NCBI GenBank assembly: GCA_938045295.1
Contig: CALINO010000004.1
Coordinates: 29,623-93,622, forward strand
Reading direction: 5' to 3'
Origin: an uncultured Arenicella sp.
GTDB lineage: Bacteria; Pseudomonadota; Gammaproteobacteria; Arenicellales; Arenicellaceae
Length of the DNA: 64,000 nucleotides
Below, piece by piece: positions 25,993-34,811 of this stretch (position 1 is the stretch's first letter; each line of letters opens with the position of its first letter). The position numbers and the translations under genes were made by a program. The notes below the pieces were generated by a model. The model ran no database searches and was not told where the DNA came from. It was given only the letters and a program-made list of their open reading frames with translations.

Positions 25993-27255
25993 ATGGCAAC
26001 ATCGTTAACCGATCTTAAAAAGAAATCTGCGACCGAATTGACTGAAATTGGTCGCTCAATGGAGTTGGACGGCTTAGGCCGTATGCGTAAACAAGATCAG
26101 ATTTTCACGATCTTGAAATCAATGGCCAAGAAGGGCGAAGATATTGAAGGCGAAGGTGTTGTCGAGATATTACAAGATGGCTTTGGCTTTTTGCGTTCAG
26201 CCGGCAGCTCTTATTTGGCTGGTCCCGATGACATTTATGTGAGCCCGAGCCAAATCAGGCGTTTCAATTTGCGCACTGGTGATACGGTTGCAGGCTTAAT
26301 TCGCCCGCCTAAAGATTCCGAGCGTTACTTCGCATTATTGAAAGTCTCGACCATTAACGGCTCTACTCCCGAAGAAGCTCGGAACAAAATTTTATTTGAA
26401 AATTTAACTCCGTTACATCCAAATAAACGGATGAAGCTTGAGCAAGAAAATGGCACCTCGGAAGATTTAACTGGCCGAGTTATTGATTTGATTGCTCCTC
26501 TTGGTAAAGGTCAGCGTGGGTTAATCGTGTCGTCACCCAAAAGTGGTAAGACGGTGATGTTGCAGCAAATTGCACAAGCCATTACGACTAATAACCCAGA
26601 CGTTGAACTGATGGTGTTGTTGATCGATGAGCGCCCAGAAGAAGTAACTGAAATGCAGCGCTCTGTGCGCGGTGAAGTTATTTCGTCTACCTTTGATGAG
26701 CCTGCCGCCCGCCACGTTCAAGTGGCTGAAATGGTGATTGAAAAAGCCAAGCGCTTGGTTGAGCATAAAAAAGACGTGGTTATTTTGCTGGACTCTATCA
26801 CCCGCTTAGCGCGTGCTTATAATACCGTGGCTCCCGCGTCAGGAAAAGTACTGACCGGTGGTGTGGATGCGAATGCATTGCAACGCCCTAAACGCTTTTT
26901 TGGTGCTGCGCGTAATATTGAAGAGGGCGGAAGTTTGACTATTTTAGCGACGGCGTTGATTGAGACCGGTTCTAAGATGGATGAAGTGATTTACGAAGAG
27001 TTCAAAGGCACGGGTAATATGGAAGTGCACTTAGAGCGTAAAATTGCCGAAAAGCGTGTTTACCCTTCTATTGTGGTTAATAAATCATCCACGCGACGCG
27101 AAGAACTTTTAATTGACCCAGAAGAACTGCAAAAAATCTGGATATTGCGCAAATTACTGCACCCAATGAATGAAGTGGAAGCCATTGAGTTTTTGCTTGA
27201 TAAGTTAAAAGCGACTAAAGCCAACTCAGAGTTTTTTGGTTCAATGAAGCGCTAA
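25993..27255 (+). CDS. rho: Transcription termination factor Rho
   Basis: 420-residue hexameric RNA-dependent ATPase/translocase (E. coli 419). N-terminal RNA-binding domain with [14 protein letters not shown] (about 55-68) and [19 protein letters not shown]; Walker [12 protein letters not shown] near 180 (family usual is APPKAGKT); Walker [18 protein letters not shown]-loop and R-loop region [18 protein letters not shown] intact. The E. coli-like rhlB/trxA/rho context agrees. A near-perfect terminator follows. Confidence 0.98.
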   Translation: MATSLTDLKKKSATELTEIGRSMELDGLGRMRKQDQIFTILKSMAKKGEDIEGEGVVEILQDGFGFLRSAGSSYLAGPDDIYVSPSQIRRFNLRTGDTVAGLIRPPKDSERYFALLKVSTINGSTPEEARNKILFENLTPLHPNKRMKLEQENGTSEDLTGRVIDLIAPLGKGQRGLIVSSPKSGKTVMLQQIAQAITTNNPDVELMVLLIDERPEEVTEMQRSVRGEVISSTFDEPAARHVQVAEMVIEKAKRLVEHKKDVVILLDSITRLARAYNTVAPASGKVLTGGVDANALQRPKRFFGAARNIEEGGSLTILATALIETGSKMDEVIYEEFKGTGNMEVHLERKIAEKRVYPSIVVNKSSTRREELLIDPEELQKIWILRKLLHPMNEVEAIEFLLDKLKATKANSEFFGSMKR

Positions 27256-27316
27256 GCACGTATCTGCGTTAAGGCCGTTTGTGGCTGCTTTACGCTAATC
27301 ACAGATTAGAACGTAG

Positions 27317-27358
27317 AAAGGCCCGCCAGTGAGGTTCATTGGCGGGCCTTTACTTTTT
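27317..27358 (+). terminator. Strong intrinsic terminator after rho
   Basis: Perfect 12-bp stem AAAGGCCCGCCA / TGGCGGGCCTTT with an 11-base loop, followed by ACTTTTTC. The A-rich flank could also let it work on the convergent gene from the other side. Confidence 0.88.
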
Positions 27359-27390
27359 CAGGTCGAGGGGCTGTCTATTCTATTGCTTGG

Positions 27391-28677
27391 TTACAGAGCG
27401 GTTTTGCAATCGGTGTTGATTTGCTCGATAAACTTGGCGTAACGGTCTGGGTCAGACGCTAATAAACTTTCTTTCACCATATCCACTCTGGGGTGACAGT
27501 GCCATTGCATTGGCATGGCCAGTGGTTGAGCCGAATAACTCACCTGGCCATTTTTATTTACGTGCCCAATGACTATTTTCGATACGTCCGTTTGAGTTAT
27601 TAAATCTTGGTGGCCTAAGCCTTGCCCGGCAATGATATTGTCGATGCCATCAAAGTCGCTGCGGTCATAAATATGAATGTGGCCGCTGAGCAATGTTTTA
27701 GCGCGAATGCTCTTGAGCGCGCTTATTAGCCAGTCGCGCTCACCGGTGCTGCCAATGTCGTGCGTACTGCCTTCCAGTGGGTCGTGTAATGGGCGATGAG
27801 TGAATGCCACGGTGTCGGCCACTGTTGCATTGAGCGGTATAAGTGATTCGATTAAATCGCCTCGTAACCCACCAGAATACGGAACCATGTTGGCGGCGGT
27901 GTCTAAATTGACGAATCGGGTTTTACCTATGGTGAACGCGTGATTAAGTGGGCCAATTTCATTTAGAAAGCGCGGATAGATATTACCCTCATCGTGAAAA
28001 TCATGATTGCCAATGCTCACGTAACACGGAATTGGGCTGTTGCGAAATAAATCAATTGAGCGCTGGTAGTCGCCAGCCTGATAATTAAAATCGCCTAGGT
28101 GCAGTAAAAATTTTGCCCCTAAATCATGAGCACGCTGAATGCACCAAGCAAGCTCTTTATCGCCACCGCTGTCGCCGATTGAGGCAAAGGTAAATTCGGA
28201 AGAGTAAGGCAGCTTCCAAGTGAGAGTGATTGATTCACCTGCCTTAATATTTAATGAGACAGTGCGCGATATGCCATCGATTGATTCACTGTTGGCTTTG
28301 TCGATCAGCTCTGTGGTGTTACCAGCGCTATATTGGCTAGAGAGCTGCGCATCAGGGCTAATATTGTTAATAAAAACCGTGGCTTGGGTGTTAGACGCTG
28401 CACTGATGGTGACGCTTGGTTCTGGCGAAAAAGCTCTTAAGTTTAAAGCGTAGGCTGACTTATGGGGGCAAAAAATAGTGTCGTCACTGTATGCCGTTAC
28501 ATTGCCGTCAGCGCTTTTCCCGGTTTGGTTAAGCGAGTGCGGTTCTAGGCTTAATGTGGGGTAACGTATACCTCGCTTAAGACTGTAGGCTGTGCCGCCA
28601 ATCCCCAGCGCCGCTGCGGTTCCCAGCAACATACGCTTGATAAATGTACGGCGAAATAAATGTGGTGCGGAGCTCAT
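27391..28677 (-). CDS. Calcineurin-like metallophosphoesterase with Tat-type signal
   Basis: About 428 residues from ATG 28677 (the track uses a TTG 12 bases upstream). The N-terminus HLFRRTFIKRMLLGTAAALGIGG is a twin-arginine signal, so export in folded form is likely. After a beta-rich N-terminal domain of about 140 residues, the metallophosphoesterase core shows SIGDSGGD, LHLGDFNY, IGNHDFHD and LSGHIHIYD, the five metal-ligand blocks. Substrate is unknown; PhoD or purple-acid-phosphatase-like enzymes share this layout. It lies 33 bp after a membrane protein gene on the same strand, so the two form an operon. Confidence 0.85.
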   Translation of the reverse strand: MSSAPHLFRRTFIKRMLLGTAAALGIGGTAYSLKRGIRYPTLSLEPHSLNQTGKSADGNVTAYSDDTIFCPHKSAYALNLRAFSPEPSVTISAASNTQATVFINNISPDAQLSSQYSAGNTTELIDKANSESIDGISRTVSLNIKAGESITLTWKLPYSSEFTFASIGDSGGDKELAWCIQRAHDLGAKFLLHLGDFNYQAGDYQRSIDLFRNSPIPCYVSIGNHDFHDEGNIYPRFLNEIGPLNHAFTIGKTRFVNLDTAANMVPYSGGLRGDLIESLIPLNATVADTVAFTHRPLHDPLEGSTHDIGSTGERDWLISALKSIRAKTLLSGHIHIYDRSDFDGIDNIIAGQGLGHQDLITQTDVSKIVIGHVNKNGQVSYSAQPLAMPMQWHCHPRVDMVKESLLASDPDRYAKFIEQINTDCKTAL

Positions 28678-28710
28678 TGCTATGGCCAATTGGGAGTTAT
28701 GAACACGTGC

Positions 28711-30213
28711 TTAGCGTTCAGTGGAAAAAATAAATACAGCACGCTTCTCTTGGCCCTCAATAATTTGAATTGGGCGACCAAAATGATACGAGAGTGTTTG
28801 CCTCATAATGTCTTCAAACTTACTCTTTGGCGTCATCGATAATGCAATAAAGTCGTAGCCCTTTATGGCACCGCTGTCAATGTGCGACCACAGTTGAGAG
28901 TTATTAAACTGATCAACAAAATTGGATTTTGCGCCTAAGTTTGCATAATGAACAAGCAGTCGATCGTTGCTATATAGGCTGGCGCTTTTGGGTATATTTT
29001 GGTTCATCCAATCGCCGGCGTCGAGAAAATGAGACTTATTGGTGCGTACATCCAAGCCTTCTATTGAGGCGATGCTGATTAAAACCAGTAGGGCGTAGCT
29101 GAAGAATTTTGTTATTAAAGATTGCTGTTTTAGACTGACAATAAGTTGACGTAAGGCAAATGGTGCGAGCAGCAATAAGGTCAGCGACGTGGCCATGGTG
29201 TAACGGCTGACAACCAAGTTATTGGCAAAGCTAAAGCCGACTAACACCGCAAAGTTAGTGATTACGTAAACCCACCACAGTTGTTTGACGGTCTTGTTGG
29301 TTAGCCCAAGGTTTTTCCAGTAAGCGATAACCACAATGAAAAAATAAAAGATGGCCATACGGCGTATTAGCTCGTACGTCACCTCCCCGATATTCTTTGC
29401 TAGAGCCGAAATGTATGCCCACGTGTGGCCATTGCCACCTTCAAACTGACTAGAGACATTGTTCCAGAGTAACTCCACAATGGAGTTTACCTTTTCGCCA
29501 TTGGCTTGGGCTAACTGAAGGCTGGCGGAGTATTTGTCTTGTAAGTACCAAGAAATCAATGCCACAAAAGCAACGGTAATTGACGTGGTTAACAGCACTA
29601 AAATACTTTTCCGGTAGGCTATGTGTCTATTCGAAAATGCAAATAAACAGTAAGGCGCCACTAGCAAAAATATCATGCCTTCAAAGCGGAACAGGCAACT
29701 TAATATTGAGGTGGTGAGCCAAGCCAGTAAGTGTTTTTTACTTGAAGATTGGCAAAACTGGAAAATGAAATAAAGCGACCACAAATAAAAGCTTAAATAC
29801 CCAAAATCGCGAATAATGAAGGCGCGGTATTTAGTGATGCTGGGAAACGCCAGTATGACGATGGCGGCAATCAGCACCGTTTTTCGGTCGTAACGCGATA
29901 ATTCATTAACAATAGCAACAAAAGCCAAGCAGGCTGAGGTTACTAATAGCGTGTTCAGCAGGTATGCCGCGTAGGTGACATTAATGAAAAAAACTTTCGA
30001 TAAGCCGGCAATTAATAATGGGTAAAAAGGCCAACTGTAATAGCTGTAAGCGGTTTGCCAATCCCCTGCAAGAAACATTTCAGCCATCGATAGGTAGGTA
30101 ATGCCGTCATTATTGATGACAGAATCCAGCGAAATGCTCCAAGCGGATAAAGCTATGTTTGCCAGAATTATGGCAAGAACTAATTTAGGCCAATCACGGA
30201 AAAGTTTAAGCAT
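28711..30213 (-). CDS. Polytopic membrane protein, GT-C glycosyltransferase-like
   Basis: 500 residues with about 10-11 hydrophobic helices and a soluble C-terminal part of about 100 residues. The first periplasmic loop contains INNDGITYLSMAEMFLAGDW and YYSWPFYPLLIAG; an acidic residue in this loop followed by a Tyr/Pro-rich stretch is the common GT-C (PMT/ArnT-like) feature. A lipid-linked sugar transferase is therefore the best guess, unproven. It is upstream of the exported metallophosphoesterase and divergent from galE, which could supply UDP-sugars. Confidence 0.62.
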   Translation of the reverse strand: MLKLFRDWPKLVLAIILANIALSAWSISLDSVINNDGITYLSMAEMFLAGDWQTAYSYYSWPFYPLLIAGLSKVFFINVTYAAYLLNTLLVTSACLAFVAIVNELSRYDRKTVLIAAIVILAFPSITKYRAFIIRDFGYLSFYLWSLYFIFQFCQSSSKKHLLAWLTTSILSCLFRFEGMIFLLVAPYCLFAFSNRHIAYRKSILVLLTTSITVAFVALISWYLQDKYSASLQLAQANGEKVNSIVELLWNNVSSQFEGGNGHTWAYISALAKNIGEVTYELIRRMAIFYFFIVVIAYWKNLGLTNKTVKQLWWVYVITNFAVLVGFSFANNLVVSRYTMATSLTLLLLAPFALRQLIVSLKQQSLITKFFSYALLVLISIASIEGLDVRTNKSHFLDAGDWMNQNIPKSASLYSNDRLLVHYANLGAKSNFVDQFNNSQLWSHIDSGAIKGYDFIALSMTPKSKFEDIMRQTLSYHFGRPIQIIEGQEKRAVFIFSTER

Positions 30214-30526
30214 TATTTTGAAATAGGTGTCGCGTTTTCAGGAACGTGTTTTTAATGTGGTTTTTTCTGAAATGAGTTACTCATTTAGTGAACTCATAGT
30301 GTGTGACACGACGTTGTTCTTTTGTGCTTTGAGGCTTAAACATTCGGCACTACCCATACCATACTATCGAAAAAGCTATATTTGAGGCGGTAATTTTGCG
30401 ATGATCCGAAAATAGCCGTTAATAGTCTGAAAGATATAGCAGTCTTGCGTCATTGGCAATAGTTGCCGTGCTGACTTGATTGTGGATAAAGGCTTAAACA
30501 ACAAATAAACCTTATCGGGCATAGTC
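30214..30526. other. Divergent intergenic region, nothing recognised
   Basis: 313 bp between the GT-C-like gene and galE. AT-rich with no credible ORF, terminator or operator seen. It must contain both divergent promoters. Confidence 0.5.
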
Positions 30527-31546
30527 GTGAAAAAAATTCTTGTCACCGGAGGAACCGGGTTCATTGGGAGTCATACCGTTGTTAGCTTGATTGAGCGAGG
30601 CTATCACCCCGTCATCATTGATAACTTAGACAACAGTTGTCGAACGGTGTTGGACCGGGTAGAGCGTATATGCAAGGTTCGCCCCACGTTTATTGAAGCT
30701 GATGTGCGCGATGCCAGTGCCCTGGACGCCATTTTCAGCGAGCACGATTTTGAGTGTGTGATCCATTTCTCGGGTTTGAAAGCAGTGGGTGAATCGGTGG
30801 AAAAACCGATGCGTTATTACAGTAATAACGTGGAAGGTTCAATTGCGCTACTCAAAGCAATGCGCAAGCACGAATGCTGGAAATTAGTCTTCAGTTCGTC
30901 ATCCACGGTTTACGGTGACCCAGAGCAAGTACCCATTACTGAATCAGCAAAGCTGAGTGTGACCAACCCGTATGGGCAAACCAAGTTGATGGTTGAAAAT
31001 ATATTGCGAGACTTATCGCACGCCGATCAGCGATGGAAATTCACCTTATTACGATACTTCAACCCGGTGGGGGCGCATGAGTCTGGTTTGATTGGCGAAG
31101 ACCCTAACGGCATTCCTAATAATTTAATGCCCTACATTGCGCAGGTGGCGGTGGGTCGACTGGAGAGTTTGCGTGTTTGGGGTAATGACTACGATACGCC
31201 TGATGGTACTGGAGTGCGCGATTATATTCATGTGGTTGACTTGGCTGAGGCGCATATTAATGCGCTTGAACACTTTAAACCAAGCCATGGTTGCCGAGCC
31301 TACAACATAGGCACCGGTGAAGGTTACTCGGTTTTAGACATGGTCAAGGCATTTGAGCAAGCCAGTGGCCAGCGTGTGCCGTATTCGATTGAAGCAAGAA
31401 GAGCCGGAGATGTGGCCACTAGTTACGCTGATGCTGGTTTGAGTGCTAAGGAGATTGGTTGGGCGGCGCAACGAGGTTTGGCAGAAATTATGCGTGATCA
31501 GTGGAACTGGCAACACAACAACCCGAATGGTTATACAGAGCAGTGA
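30527..31546 (+). CDS. galE: UDP-glucose 4-epimerase
   Basis: NAD-dependent short-chain dehydrogenase-fold epimerase interconverting UDP-glucose and UDP-galactose. 339 residues with a GTG start. Rossmann motif TGGTGFIGSH (residues 7-16), active-site Ser in SSSSTVYG and YxxxK in NPYGQTKLMVE. RYFNPVGAHESGLIGEDP and the C-terminal TGEGYSVLDMV are GalE-specific. No clear Shine-Dalgarno is visible. Likely supplies sugar nucleotides for the LPS or exopolysaccharide. Confidence 0.94.
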   Translation: MKKILVTGGTGFIGSHTVVSLIERGYHPVIIDNLDNSCRTVLDRVERICKVRPTFIEADVRDASALDAIFSEHDFECVIHFSGLKAVGESVEKPMRYYSNNVEGSIALLKAMRKHECWKLVFSSSSTVYGDPEQVPITESAKLSVTNPYGQTKLMVENILRDLSHADQRWKFTLLRYFNPVGAHESGLIGEDPNGIPNNLMPYIAQVAVGRLESLRVWGNDYDTPDGTGVRDYIHVVDLAEAHINALEHFKPSHGCRAYNIGTGEGYSVLDMVKAFEQASGQRVPYSIEARRAGDVATSYADAGLSAKEIGWAAQRGLAEIMRDQWNWQHNNPNGYTEQ

Positions 31547-31565
31547 TTGCGTTGTTTGTTTGTCT

Positions 31566-31585
31566 TATCAGACTTAAGTCTGATA
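31566..31585. other. Perfect 20-bp palindrome after galE
   Basis: TATCAGACTTAAGTCTGATA is perfectly self-complementary with no loop, 20 bp past the galE stop codon. There is no T run, so it looks more like a protein-binding dyad or a cruciform than a terminator. The remaining sequence to 31953 (about 370 bp) shows no ORF or recognisable RNA. Confidence 0.45.
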
Positions 31586-31953
31586 GAGAATATCAGCGAT
31601 TATTCAAATAATTGTTTTTCTTTTATAAAGAAATACATTAGAAACAAAGGCTAACTTAAGAATAGGAATGCATTGCGCTGAATCAACGTAAAGTCGCGTG
31701 CATCTTAGGGTTCTAATGACGATGCTTGTAAAGCGAGAAGATCGGAACTTAGAAAAGCGTGGTAATAAGTGGAGTCAAACAGTGCGGCGCGGGGAGAATT
31801 AGTAAGCGATTGAAGTTACGCAAAAACCATGGTTGGGTATTGGGTAGGGTAGGGGCCATAGCCGCCACGTAACTTCAATGCTCAGACCAAAGTCTATCTG
31901 AATCGTAAAGCTATAATCAAGTTCAAATGGTAAAACTTTCTTAAACTTTCAGT

Positions 31954-31989
31954 AATAAATGGCGTTCATGGACATGAACGCCATTTATT
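31954..31989 (-). terminator. Hairpin terminator of the OmpA/HhH operon
   Basis: Perfect 17-bp stem AATAAATGGCGTTCATG with a 2-base spacer, 10 bp past the stop of the HhH gene. The A/T-rich ends give a short U-rich tail (ATTTATTACT) on the minus transcript. Could be bidirectional. Confidence 0.65.
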
Positions 31990-31998
31990 TAGTGAAAA

Positions 31999-32469
31999 TT
32001 AAGAGTCGTAGTTAACGTCTCCTTTGTCTACGCGCTTGGCAAATTCAGTGGTTCCGCCACTCGATAAAGTATTTGCTTGATTGATCCAGTCTTCTCGATC
32101 GATGCGTCCTGGAAAGGCTAAAAAGTTTTCAACCCAGGCAACGTTGTCGCTGCTCCAGTCGGCAATTTGCTCGAATTTATAGATGCCTAACTCATTCAAA
32201 GTTTTTTCAATAACCGCGCCAATGCCTTTGATGCGCTTTAGCTCATCGGCATCCACAGGTCGGCTACTCAAGCCCAGTGGCTTCCAGCTGTCATCAACCG
32301 CCACTTTTTCTTCCACTTCAGCCGTCACGGTCTCAGTCGATGCTATTGGTGCCGCCGTGATTGCTACGTCTTCTTTTTTATTGCGGCAGCAAAAAAACCA
32401 CTGCACAAACATGCCTAAAAGAAACGCAAGTAATAGAAAAAACCAAATTTCCAAAAATAAATATTTCAT
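31999..32469 (-). CDS. Membrane-anchored helix-hairpin-helix protein
   Basis: 156 residues. One N-terminal transmembrane helix (residues about 4-27, EIWFFLLLAFLLGMFVQWFF), a short Cys-Cys-Arg membrane-exit segment, an acidic linker and a C-terminal domain from residue about 75: ELKRIKGIGAVIEKTLNELGIYKFEQIADWS, a classic HhH/SAM-like DNA-binding or protein-binding fold (often annotated as flap endonuclease 1-like). The tail DREDWINQA is also typical of this small domain when attached to membrane or NADH dehydrogenase subunits. It lies 30 bp downstream of an OmpA-family gene. Function unknown. Confidence 0.72.
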   Translation of the reverse strand: MKYLFLEIWFFLLLAFLLGMFVQWFFCCRNKKEDVAITAAPIASTETVTAEVEEKVAVDDSWKPLGLSSRPVDADELKRIKGIGAVIEKTLNELGIYKFEQIADWSSDNVAWVENFLAFPGRIDREDWINQANTLSSGGTTEFAKRVDKGDVNYDS

Positions 32470-32499
32470 TATGTGTGTTCTCCGAACTCGGGTCGTTTA

Positions 32500-33567
32500 T
32501 TAGTTGCTGAGTTTGAACTCAATTCGTCTGTTTTGTGCTCGGCCTTGTGAGGTCGAGTTGTCAGCAATGGGGCTTTGTGGGCCGTAGCCGCGAGCGACGA
32601 ATCGATCGTTGGTGAGGCCTTGGGCAATCAAATAGTCGGCAACGGCTTGAGCGCGTCGCTGGCTTAATGCCATATTGGAATCCAAGTTACCCGTAGAGTC
32701 GGTATGGCCACCAATTTCAAAGCTGGCATCTGGGCAACGTTTGGCTGTTGACGCAATACTGTCGAGCAATTCTGTGCTGTCGGCTGAAATGGACGACTTT
32801 CCTGTGTCAAAGTTAATTGACGCGGTTGCAAGCAGCCCATTGATCGAGTCTTGGCAAACGTCTCTTTTAATGGTTTCTACCACCACTAATTCGTTACTAA
32901 TAGTGCCTGCGAACGACTGTCGAGCACTGGCCTCGGCTTGGCTTTTCAACTCTGAGCTCGCCACGTTGCCGATTAACCTCAGTACGCCACCGCTTAAGTG
33001 CATACTCTGGGCGCCCTCTTTGAGTGCGTTAATGAAGCCCGAATTGCCTATTGAGTCAATGTTGTCACCAACGCGAAGCTCGTTAATCACATTGATGCCT
33101 TCATAAGATTCAAGTGCTTGGGCATAAACTTGATCTACTTCTGCTTGGCTGCTTAAGGTGCCAGAGAGTAGCAAACGATCGCCGTTTAAGTTGGCTCTTA
33201 ATTCTGGCAGGCTCAATGGTAATGCCGCTGGCGCAGGCTCGGCTTCAACCACGGCTTCGGTTACCGCTGAAAACGCATCGCCGTTATGGCTGGCAGAGCG
33301 CACGCCGTAAGTATCTTCAGCCAGTTTTAAGGCACTGTCTAAGTTCGCTTGATCCGGCGGTGAACCGGTCAAAAGAACGTCTCGCCCAAGGTTGTAGGTT
33401 TCTACTTTAGCCCATGCATACTCGTCGCCGGCAAGCGTTGAGACTGTCGAGTCTTTCAGTTCGCCTTCGATGTGTCGCCATTTAAACGCCAGCGTGAGTG
33501 CTAGCAAAGCGAGCGAACAGAGTAAGATGGGGAGTAACCCTATACAAAAAAGTTTTCGTTCACGCAT
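32500..33567 (-). CDS. OmpA-family protein with BON-like repeats
   Basis: 355 residues from the ATG at 33567, which has GGGAGA 5 bases upstream; the track start adds MGEK encoded by that same site. One N-terminal transmembrane segment (LFCIGLLPILLCSLALLALTLAF). Three tandem BON-like modules follow (for example EYAWAKVETYNLGRDVLLTGS, DRLLLSGTLSSQAEVDQV and VLRLIGNVASSELKSQA). The C-terminal OmpA/MotB peptidoglycan-binding domain carries INFDTGKSSI, GHTDSTGNLDSN and LSQRRAQAVADYL. The layout resembles mycobacterial ArfA (OmpATb). It probably tethers inner membrane to peptidoglycan. The membrane HhH gene follows in the same operon. Confidence 0.85.
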   Translation of the reverse strand: MRERKLFCIGLLPILLCSLALLALTLAFKWRHIEGELKDSTVSTLAGDEYAWAKVETYNLGRDVLLTGSPPDQANLDSALKLAEDTYGVRSASHNGDAFSAVTEAVVEAEPAPAALPLSLPELRANLNGDRLLLSGTLSSQAEVDQVYAQALESYEGINVINELRVGDNIDSIGNSGFINALKEGAQSMHLSGGVLRLIGNVASSELKSQAEASARQSFAGTISNELVVVETIKRDVCQDSINGLLATASINFDTGKSSISADSTELLDSIASTAKRCPDASFEIGGHTDSTGNLDSNMALSQRRAQAVADYLIAQGLTNDRFVARGYGPQSPIADNSTSQGRAQNRRIEFKLSN

Positions 33568-33919
33568 TTTTTCTCCCATTCAAAAATGAAAAATAGATAT
33601 TGCTTGGTACTTTTGCCCTGTTCTGAACACTTTGGCTTAAGTGGGTTAAGCAAATCGAAATTGTGTGTTAGTTGCGTCGTTTCCTGATGTTGGGGCAAAA
33701 CTCCGTGCTCCAAGCTGAGTCAGTATGGCAACTGGCCTGCCAAATATCCACATCCAAATTGTTATCGCTTGTTAAATCATAATCAAATAATAGACAAATG
33801 CGCTAGAAAAGTCGCGAGATTCAGTGTTTTCTAGTCTTTGCGCCCAGTTAACTTGCAAATAGGGGGCGGCATCTTAAGTGATGCTTAAGGCGCATTGTAT
33901 TGAATAATCTGTGGTGAAT
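33568..33919. other. Intergenic region upstream of the OmpA/BON gene
   Basis: About 350 bp between the trpA terminator and the OmpA/BON gene. No ORF with coding character is seen. It should hold the minus-strand promoter of that operon. Confidence 0.45.
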
Positions 33920-33952
33920 AAAAAAGGGCAACCAGCCTGGTTGCCCTTTTTT
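33920..33952 (-). terminator. Intrinsic terminator after trpA
   Basis: AAAAAAGGGCAACCAG / CTGGTTGCCCTTTTTT hairpin with a very short loop, 77 bp past the trpA stop on the minus strand. The T run on the minus strand makes it a good terminator for trpBA. Confidence 0.85.
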
Positions 33953-34028
33953 AGTTTAATTTTTGTAAGCCTAATCTTTTAAGCCTAGTTTAACATTCGG
34001 TATTTAAACCGCTCGCTAATGCCGCTGT

Positions 34029-34811
34029 TTACTTAAGTAGCGCAGTAAAAAACTGCCTAAGCGCGGTTTCTTGGCCTTGTTCCCATGCTTTGAGTGCCGC
34101 AGTGCCAATCACCGCGATATCGGCGTGTTGGCCAATAAACGCAATATCATCGGCATGGCTGACGCCAAAGCCCACCGCTAAAGGGACCTCGGTAAACTGT
34201 TTGCAACGCGCGATAAAGCCGGCCACTTCCTCGTTCATGTTGGTGTTTGAGCCGGTTACCCCTTTGCGTGCCACGGTATAAACAAAACCGTCTGCACTTT
34301 TTGCTAACTCAGCCAAACGGGCATCGGTGTTGGTTGGCGTCATTAGCACAATGGGCGAAAGGTCAAGCTCTTTGGCTATGGCGTGCAGCTCTTGTGCTTC
34401 ATCAATAGGCAGGTCTGGCACAATGAAGCCGTGGCCACCCGCGTCTTTGAGTTGCTGTAAAAAAGCCCGTTGGCCAGTTTTGAAAATGGTATTGAAGTAG
34501 CCCATCATCACGACTTTGAACGAGAACTCTTTCGTGACTTTTGCCATAAATTCAAAGCAGTCTTGAACACGAACGCCATTTTCGATGGCCTCTTGGTTTG
34601 CTTTGACAAACAATGGCCCATCCGCCGACGGTTCTGAGAATGGGAATTGCAACTCCACTAAGTCAACGCCGAACTCTTGCATAATTTCGAGTTCTTTCCA
34701 GTTGTCTTCAAATGATGGGTAGCCGCACACCACGTGGGTCATGATCATGGCGGGTCGTTTGCGTTCAGCCAGTGTTGCTTGCTGTTCAGTAATGTATTTA
34801 TTCAGGGCCAT
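34029..34811 (-). CDS. trpA: Tryptophan synthase alpha chain, divergent type
   Basis: Cleaves indole-3-glycerol phosphate to indole in the TrpAB complex. The conserved start is ATG 34811 (MALNKYITEQQATLAERKRP), which overlaps the trpB stop by 14 bp; the 28 residues added by the track are trpB out of frame. The product has 260 residues. Catalytic residues are present as Glu53 and Asp64 in VELQFPFSEPSADGP. This differs from the usual gammaproteobacterial LELGxPFSDPLADGP, and other blocks (MTHVVCGYPSFEDNW, VPDLPIDEAQELH) also look unlike E. coli-type TrpA. Function should be preserved. A strong terminator follows. Confidence 0.92.
   Translation of the reverse strand: MALNKYITEQQATLAERKRPAMIMTHVVCGYPSFEDNWKELEIMQEFGVDLVELQFPFSEPSADGPLFVKANQEAIENGVRVQDCFEFMAKVTKEFSFKVVMMGYFNTIFKTGQRAFLQQLKDAGGHGFIVPDLPIDEAQELHAIAKELDLSPIVLMTPTNTDARLAELAKSADGFVYTVARKGVTGSNTNMNEEVAGFIARCKQFTEVPLAVGFGVSHADDIAFIGQHADIAVIGTAALKAWEQGQETALRQFFTALLK

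Noticed and set aside
32675-33106. 143-residue plus-strand ORF inside the OmpA/BON gene
   Set aside because: Antisense shadow; the minus-strand frame encodes the OmpA domain and BON repeats.
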